From assembly GCA_008016945.1 (NCBI GenBank), contig SSGN01000130.1:1-19650 (forward strand): a stretch of 19,650 nt of DNA. Reading direction: 5' to 3'. This stretch comes from Flavobacteriales bacterium (lineage in GTDB: Bacteria > Bacteroidota > Bacteroidia > Flavobacteriales > PHOS-HE28). The notes beneath the pieces were generated by a model. It had not been told where the DNA came from and did not search any database. It saw nothing but the letters and a program-made list of their open reading frames with translations. Below, one piece after another: positions 14,696 to 19,650 of the stretch; position 1 is the stretch's first letter, and every line of letters starts with the position of its first letter. The position numbers and the translations under genes were made by a program.

Positions 14696-15964
14696 TCATT
14701 CGGGACGGGACGGGTACGACACAGGCACGGGTTCGGCCAATAGCCTCTCAATGAAGGCGCGTAGTTCATTGATATAGGCCACATGATGCTGACCAGTGCT
14801 TGGCCCATAGAAACCCGTACGGATCCTTCTTACCTGGCCATTGCGTCCAATGAAGACACACGTTGGATAGCTCAGGATGTGGTTCAGGAAGGGTAGTTTT
14901 TCGGCAGCCTGTTGTTTGGAGGCCATGCCGGCGTAAACGATGGGGTACTTCACCCCTAATTCCTTCCTGAATCGCTTTAGGCCATCGATGGCCTTTTGGG
15001 GATCCGCGTATTTCTCAAAGGCTATGGCGATCACTTCGAGCCCGCGTTCAGCATAGGTATCGTAGAAGGACTTCAGGGCCACGGTCTCGTCCACGCAATT
15101 CGCACACCAACTGCCCATTACCTGCAGCACCAGCACTTTGCCCCTGAACCGTTCATCGTGCGGTGAAACGGGATCACCCTCGAGGTCTGGGAACTTGAAA
15201 TCAGCCACGGTATGGCCCTCCCTCATGAAGGTTAGACTATCCGGATGGCGCAGCTCGTAGGATGTGTTTCTATATGCGACCCACGGTTCCTGCCAGTGAT
15301 CACCGCTCCAGAACCGGCCAACCATGCTATCGGCATGGAGCCGGGCAGCGAAGAGGAAGGCATGCGATCCATCGAACGAGGAGAGCTGCATGGAGTCCTG
15401 GTGCACCACCCCCTCCAGAAATCGATGATCGCCTGTTTCTGTGATGAACGTGCCCGTGATATGCCCCCCGGGGTGTTGATCGAACAGACCGATCGCCCCA
15501 TAGGCATCCTTGGTTCCCTTGCTGAAGTGGGTTTCCCATTTGCCCGCGAATGCACCCCGGCCGTCGTGTTGCCCCGGAAATCGTTGTTCTACGCCGGCCA
15601 TCGCCTTGAATGGTATCCGGTGATCCGGGCCCTTCAGGCGATGGTGCCAGAAACCCTCAATGGTGCTGTCATTCACAAGGATCCCTTTGAATTCGGAATC
15701 GAACAAGGGCATGCGAAGCATGAAGCTGTCCGCGTGAAATCGAACATCCCGGATCACGATCTCTTCTGCGGCGTTGCGGATCCGGGCCACCCAAGCGCTG
15801 TCGCTCCGTTGAAGCACCCACTCAAAAGGGAGCGTCCGGTCCAGCAGCTCAAGTTCTACGCGCCAAGTGCCGAGCCGTGGTTCGCGCTGGTCACCGGAAC
15901 GGATGGAACAGCTCGCGATCGCGACGAGAGCGATGAGTGCCAGGAAGATCCGAGCAATTGGCAT
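14696..15964 (-). CDS. TlpA-like thioredoxin-fold lipoprotein
   Basis: This 422-residue lipoprotein has a type II signal peptide with lipobox AIASC (Cys19). Residues about 30-245 form a beta-rich domain that I do not recognise, with repeated G-x-(I/F)-x-G-x-(F/W) strands such as IEGFWHH and ITGTFI. Residues about 250-410 are a TlpA/ResA-type thioredoxin domain with redox motif WCANC (Cys287, Cys290), a YPT cis-proline loop and FIGRNGQ. Such proteins act outside the cytoplasmic membrane in disulphide reduction, for example cytochrome c maturation or thiol defence. It lies 69 bases downstream of the ALDH gene on the same strand and may share its transcript; a -7-like TATCTTCG in the gap has one mismatch. 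Its substrate is unknown. Confidence 0.9.
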   Translation of the reverse strand: MPIARIFLALIALVAIASCSIRSGDQREPRLGTWRVELELLDRTLPFEWVLQRSDSAWVARIRNAAEEIVIRDVRFHADSFMLRMPLFDSEFKGILVNDSTIEGFWHHRLKGPDHRIPFKAMAGVEQRFPGQHDGRGAFAGKWETHFSKGTKDAYGAIGLFDQHPGGHITGTFITETGDHRFLEGVVHQDSMQLSSFDGSHAFLFAARLHADSMVGRFWSGDHWQEPWVAYRNTSYELRHPDSLTFMREGHTVADFKFPDLEGDPVSPHDERFRGKVLVLQVMGSWCANCVDETVALKSFYDTYAERGLEVIAIAFEKYADPQKAIDGLKRFRKELGVKYPIVYAGMASKQQAAEKLPFLNHILSYPTCVFIGRNGQVRRIRTGFYGPSTGQHHVAYINELRAFIERLLAEPVPVSYPSRPE

Positions 15965-16033
15965 GCGCTAATGCGCGAAGATATCGGCCGTTGAGGGGTT
16001 GCTGGGTCGGGTCCGGTGAATCCCCCGCGAGGG

Positions 16034-17593
16034 TCACAGGTCGAACTTAATGCCTTGGGCAAGGGGCAGTTTCGTGCCGTAGTTGATCGTGTTGGTTTGG
16101 CGGCGCATGTACGCTTTCCATGCGTCGCTGCCACTTTCACGGCCACCACCGGTCTCCTTTTCTCCACCAAATGCGCCGCCGATCTCCGCTCCACTGGTAC
16201 CGATATTCACGTTGGCGATACCACAGTCGCTTCCGGTGGCAGCCAGGAACTGCTCTGCCTCGCGGAGGTCAAGGGTCATCACCGCGCTACTCAAGCCTTG
16301 TTTTACACCGTTCTGGATGGCGATCGCTTCGTTGATGTCACCGGAATACTTGAGCAGGTAAAGGATCGGAGCAAAGGTCTCTTCCTGCACGATGGCCATA
16401 TGGGGCTGTGCCTCAACGATCGCGGGGCGTACGTAGCAGCCGCTTTCGAATCCGGTGCCGGATGATCGACCGCCAGGAACGAGCAAGGTTCCACCCTGGT
16501 CTGCAGCTGCCTGCAAGGCCTTCTCATAGTTGGTAACGGCTTGTTGGTCGATCAACGGACCAACGTGGTTGCGTTCATCCAGTGGGTCACCGATGCGTAA
16601 CTGGCCGTATGCTCGCACCAGTTTGTCCTTGAATGCAGCATAGACCTTTTCGTGAATGATCAAACGACGGGTGGAGGTGCAACGCTGTCCAGCGGTGCCC
16701 ACCGCACCGAACACGCAGCCGATCAGGGCCATGTCAAGGTCAGCCTTTTCGCTGATGATCACTGCGTTATTACCACCGAGTTCCAGCAAGGACCTTCCAA
16801 GCCGCTGTCCGACGGCCGCTCCTACAGCTTTGCCCATACGGGTGCTACCGGTGGCACTAATAAGAGGGATGCGCTCGTCGTGGCTAAGCCACTCCCCCAC
16901 CTCACGCCCACCGTTGACCAATACGGATACACCTTCGGGCACCCCATTGCGTTTGAACACCTCGGAAATGATCCGTTGGCAGGCGATACTGCACAGGGGT
17001 GTTTTTTCACTTGGTTTCCAGATGCAGACATCGCCACAGATCCAAGCCAATGCGGTGTTCCAGCTCCATACCGCCACGGGGAAGTTGAAGGCCGTGATGA
17101 TCCCGACCAACCCGATGGGGTGCCATTGTTCGTACATCCGGTGATCGGGCCGCTCACTGTGCATGGTCAAACCATGTAGTTGACGCGAAAGCCCTACGGC
17201 GAAGTCACAGATGTCGATCATTTCCTGCACCTCTCCGAGTCCCTCCTGGTAGCTTTTACCCATCTCGTAGCTGACGAGCTTACCGAGATCGGCTTTGTGC
17301 TTGCGGAGTTCTTCTCCCAACTGGCGCACCACCTCTCCGCGTTTGGGCGCTGGCCAACTGCGCCATTGAGCGTATCCACTTTGTGCAATGGCAACGATCT
17401 TCTCGTACTCCGGCCGGGATGTTCCACGAACGGTACCCAGGTCCGCACCATCTACCGGGCTATTGCACTGGAGCACCTCTCCTTCGCCAGGAAGCCGGTT
17501 GATGCCGGTTGAAACACCGCTTGTGTTGGTTTCAATGCCCAAGTTCTTGAGGGTGCTGTCGATCCGGTTGGTGGAGGCGATGGCAGAGGTCAT
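16034..17593 (-). CDS. amaB: ALDH7-family aldehyde dehydrogenase (aminoadipate semialdehyde type)
   Basis: This 519-residue NAD(P)-dependent aldehyde dehydrogenase is closest by motif and length to the ALDH7/antiquitin group, known as L-piperidine-6-carboxylate (alpha-aminoadipate semialdehyde) dehydrogenase in lysine breakdown. Catalytic residues are Asn170 in AFNFPVAVWSWN, Lys193 in WKPSEKTP, Glu271 in LLELGGNNA, the nucleophile Cys305 in GTAGQRCTSTRR, and Glu405 in QEETFAPI. The C-terminal GGAFGGEKETGGGRESGSDAW is typical of the ALDH7 group. No other lysine-degradation gene is adjacent, so the substrate remains inferred from family. A very good promoter lies 20 bases upstream. It is probably the first gene of a unit with the TlpA-like lipoprotein. 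Confidence 0.9.
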   Translation of the reverse strand: MTSAIASTNRIDSTLKNLGIETNTSGVSTGINRLPGEGEVLQCNSPVDGADLGTVRGTSRPEYEKIVAIAQSGYAQWRSWPAPKRGEVVRQLGEELRKHKADLGKLVSYEMGKSYQEGLGEVQEMIDICDFAVGLSRQLHGLTMHSERPDHRMYEQWHPIGLVGIITAFNFPVAVWSWNTALAWICGDVCIWKPSEKTPLCSIACQRIISEVFKRNGVPEGVSVLVNGGREVGEWLSHDERIPLISATGSTRMGKAVGAAVGQRLGRSLLELGGNNAVIISEKADLDMALIGCVFGAVGTAGQRCTSTRRLIIHEKVYAAFKDKLVRAYGQLRIGDPLDERNHVGPLIDQQAVTNYEKALQAAADQGGTLLVPGGRSSGTGFESGCYVRPAIVEAQPHMAIVQEETFAPILYLLKYSGDINEAIAIQNGVKQGLSSAVMTLDLREAEQFLAATGSDCGIANVNIGTSGAEIGGAFGGEKETGGGRESGSDAWKAYMRRQTNTINYGTKLPLAQGIKFDL

Positions 17594-17612
17594 AGGGTTT
17601 CGTTTCAGGGCG

Positions 17613-17643
17613 CAAAGGTAACCCTTGTGTTCTTTGGGATCAA
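17613..17643 (-). promoter_or_regulatory. ALDH promoter, TTG-N20-TACCTTTG
   Basis: On the minus strand the TTG (17643-17641), a 20-base spacer and TACCTTTG (17620-17613) fit the Bacteroidota consensus. The element ends 20 bases before the ATG at 17593, so the 5' leader is very short. Confidence 0.7.
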
Positions 17644-18231
17644 GCGGTCCAGTTGGGGTGGTGTGGTTGGCGATTCTTCTTTTTTAGTATAATAAACTGG
17701 GAATCAAGCACTAAAGATGGTCGCTTCTTTTTGACGATGCGCCACGATAATCCTCCGAACGGACGTGAGGCCCACTTCGACACTAGAGTGTCTTAAATCG
17801 AAGAAAAATGGGCTTTGTGACCAAGTGGGGTTTCGGCAGTGGATGGATCCGCTCTTGACGATGTTTTTCGGACCTCAGAATGTTGAAACGGTGTATGGAG
17901 ATGAGATGATCGTGGTATGAGATAAGTTCCATGTTGGGGTTGATGTGAACGGACGACGAGATGGACGTTTGGTTGGATCTTGAACGAAAATTGAAGGTTA
18001 GTGCTTCGGCGACGGGTGCATTGACGATTTGCTCGGATCGCTTTCCGAGGCCAATTGCACGAGGAGAATGATGGGGGACGGATTGCTTTAGTATGAGGAG
18101 AGTGGAAGAGTCGCGGCCCATGGGCCGGAGGTGTACGCGAGAAACCACATGAACGAGACAAGCATCACGCGAGCGAAACTGGATCAACGATCGTTAGTCC
18201 GGATCGTGAAATACCTGTTCAAAACCTACAA

Positions 18232-18247
18232 TGTTCCACGTGGAACG
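18232..18247. other. parS-like ParB-binding site 1
   Basis: TGTTCCACGTGGAACG contains the 14-bp perfect palindrome GTTCCACGTGGAAC (18233-18246), matching 15 of 16 positions of the chromosomal parS variant TGTTCCACGTGGAACA. It lies in the gap 89 bases beyond the mnmG stop. The following GATCA is also shared with site 2. Confidence 0.8.
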
Positions 18248-18335
18248 ATCAGGCCGTGCGCGTTTGCGTTAGACCGATCGGATCGAACGTGTGTGTGGGC
18301 AGGCCGCGCACTTCGGCTATGAACGGGGGCCGGAC

Positions 18336-19650
18336 TTAGCGTCCGAGATAAACCAGAAGCACGCTCAGGTCGGCAGGCGAAACACCACTGATGCGCGAGG
18401 CCTGTCCAAGGGTGGCTGGCTTGATCCTATCGAGCTTCTGCCTGGCCTCGATCGACAAGGAGCTCAGTCTGGCGTATTCGAATTCTAGGTCAAGCGGAAC
18501 ATCCTCAAGCCGGGTAAGTTTTTCGGCCATTTCGCGTTCCTTCCCTAAATAGCCATCATACTTCACATTGATCTCCACTTGCTCCACAACCTCGTTGGCC
18601 AGGTCCGGAGATGTGTTAAGATGTTGCGCTGAGGAAGGTGCGATCTGGGTGATATCGGCCCAGGATATCTGTGGGCGAAGTAGAACATCATAGAGCCGAA
18701 CCTTTTGGCGGAGAGGTGTTGTTCCACGTGGAACGATCACAGGGTCCGCTTGCTCTGGCGCAACGCTTTCGGCTTTTAGAAAGCCGATCAGACTATTGGT
18801 GATCTCCTTTTTACGGGTCACACGTTCCATTCTACTATCCGAGGCCAGGCCAATTGCATGTGAGCGTTCGGTGAGTCGGAGGTCGGCATTATCCTGGCGA
18901 AGAAGGATCCGGAATTCGGCCCTGCTGGTGAACATCCGGTAAGGCTCCTCGGTTCCTTTGGTGATGAGGTCGTCGATCAGGACTCCGATGTAGGCTTCGT
19001 CCCTACGCAGAACGAACGGCTCTTTGTCGTTCAGCTTCAAGTGCGCATTGATGCCCGCCATAAGGCCTTGACACGCGGCTTCTTCGTAGCCTGTTGTGCC
19101 GTTGATCTGTCCAGCGAAATAGAGGCCATTTACGAGTTTCGTTTCCAGGCTATGCTTAAGTTGTGTTGGCGGGAAGTAATCGTACTCCACAGCATATCCT
19201 GGTCGGAACATCCTGGCATTGGCGAATCCAGGTATGCGACGTAAAGCGGCCAGCTGGACCTCCTCCGGAAGGCTTGTGCTGAATCCGTTGATGTAGGTTT
19301 CGACCGTGTTCCAACCCTCGGGTTCTACGAAGATCTGGTGACGATCCTTTTCCGCGAATCGGTCGATCTTGTCTTCGATGCTCGGACAGTACCTGGGACC
19401 AAGGCCGCGGATCCGGCCATTGAACATTGGACTACGGTCGAAGCCGGTACGGAGGATGTCGTGCACCTCTGGGCTGGTATAGGTCATCCAGCACGAGAGT
19501 TGACGTGTAAGGGGAGCTGTGGTCGGTGAGAAGCTGAATTTGCTTGGGTCGGGATCACCGGGTTGTTCTTCGAGCTGCCGATAGTCGATGCTGCGGCCAT
19601 CGACCCGGGGCGGTGTTCCGGTCTTCATTCGTCCGGCTTCAAATCCGATC
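18336..19650 (-). CDS. mnmG: tRNA uridine 5-carboxymethylaminomethyl modification enzyme MnmG (5' truncated by window)
   Basis: MnmG (GidA) is an FAD enzyme that, with MnmE, installs carboxymethylaminomethyl on wobble U34 of certain tRNAs, keeping decoding accurate. About 437 C-terminal codons are visible; the frame is open to the right edge, where [18 protein letters not shown] is a family signature, so the ATG at 19628 is internal. Other landmarks are [41 protein letters not shown] (FAD-binding part), [22 protein letters not shown], and the C-terminal helical MnmE-binding region ending [20 protein letters not shown]. Full-length proteins are about 620 residues, so some 550 bases are missing. 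A parS palindrome is embedded in the coding sequence at 18721-18734, where it encodes VPRGT. In many bacteria this gene lies near the replication origin. Confidence 0.97.
   Translation of the reverse strand, partial: IGFEAGRMKTGTPPRVDGRSIDYRQLEEQPGDPDPSKFSFSPTTAPLTRQLSCWMTYTSPEVHDILRTGFDRSPMFNGRIRGLGPRYCPSIEDKIDRFAEKDRHQIFVEPEGWNTVETYINGFSTSLPEEVQLAALRRIPGFANARMFRPGYAVEYDYFPPTQLKHSLETKLVNGLYFAGQINGTTGYEEAACQGLMAGINAHLKLNDKEPFVLRRDEAYIGVLIDDLITKGTEEPYRMFTSRAEFRILLRQDNADLRLTERSHAIGLASDSRMERVTRKKEITNSLIGFLKAESVAPEQADPVIVPRGTTPLRQKVRLYDVLLRPQISWADITQIAPSSAQHLNTSPDLANEVVEQVEINVKYDGYLGKEREMAEKLTRLEDVPLDLEFEYARLSSLSIEARQKLDRIKPATLGQASRISGVSPADLSVLLVYLGR
18720..18735. other. parS-like ParB-binding site 2, inside mnmG
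   Basis: TGTTCCACGTGGAACG again contains the perfect GTTCCACGTGGAAC palindrome (18721-18734), 488 bases from site 1 and in the same orientation by its flank; the two share TGTTCCACGTGGAACGATCA. parS sites inside coding sequence are common in bacteria. Confidence 0.8.

Larger units (their letters stand above)
17594..18335. other. 742-bp gene-free gap with one parS
   Basis: This is the longest gap in a dense window. Open frames here (for example 17783-18187, minus) are rich in Ser, His and Arg and lack protein character. Contents seen: the ALDH promoter at the left end, an A/T-rich run at 17675-17700, a GACACT/AGTGTC hairpin at about 17779-17792, a larger stem-loop at 18016-18060 (CTCGGA with TCCGAG, plus outer GTGCA with TGCAC), a GATC-centred near-palindrome at 18181-18200 and a parS palindrome at 18233. 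A small RNA or a segregation/replication site could lie here; no known RNA family was recognised. Confidence 0.5.

Noticed and set aside
17783..18187. 134-codon minus-strand open frame in the 742-bp gap
   Set aside because: Ser/His/Arg-rich text with no domain, overlapping frames of equal length and no promoter; probably spurious.

Overview
The window is about 19.6 kb of GC-rich (mid to high 50s % by eye), gene-dense bacterial chromosome. It fits a Bacteroidota member, probably a high-GC Flavobacteriales-type lineage. The evidence is a type IX secretion (T9SS) C-terminal sorting domain, promoters of the Bacteroidota form TTG-N19/20-TAnnTTTG, the prs-rplY-pth gene order, a LytTR regulator paired with a HisKA_2 multi-PAS kinase, an ALDH7 enzyme, and three exported proteins that all carry Gln directly after the predicted signal peptidase I site. 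I see no tRNA, rRNA, CRISPR array, phage or insertion sequence.

Layout. 1-1245: leader with a strong GAAA-tetraloop hairpin, then a secreted T9SS-sorted protein (+). 1314-1620: a remnant of a minus-strand gene that changes frame at least once. 1654-4548: minus-strand housekeeping block, read right to left as prs, rplY, pth and ferritin, with a hairpin terminator between rplY and pth. 4708-6972: rnr (RNase R, +) from a TTG start behind a structured leader. 6969-12315: minus-strand operon of a secreted MORN-repeat protein, a soluble six-PAS histidine kinase and a LytTR response regulator. 12316-12749: intergenic region packed with GATC, palindromes, an inverted repeat and a perfect DnaA box. 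12750-14695: rpiB and a secreted M28 peptidase (+). 14696-17593: a TlpA-like thioredoxin lipoprotein and an ALDH7 dehydrogenase (-). 17594-18335: a 742-bp gene-free gap. 18336-19650: the 3' two-thirds of mnmG (-), running off the right edge.

How the parts work together. prs (PRPP), rplY (5S rRNA-binding protein), pth (peptidyl-tRNA recycling), rnr (RNA decay and quality control) and mnmG (tRNA wobble modification) form a translation and nucleotide core. The MORN, kinase and regulator genes look like a signalling cassette. The most interesting signal is replication or segregation related: two perfect GTTCCACGTGGAAC palindromes, the form of the ParB-binding site parS, lie at 18233 (in the gap) and 18721 (inside mnmG) and share 20 bp. 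About 6 kb away, the 12366-12712 interval has 16 GATC sites, a perfect TTATCCACA, a 16-bp palindrome and a 12-bp inverted repeat around the DnaA box. Together they suggest that the window lies in the origin-proximal domain. This is inference: no dnaA, parA or parB is in the window, and cumulative GC skew could not be calculated.
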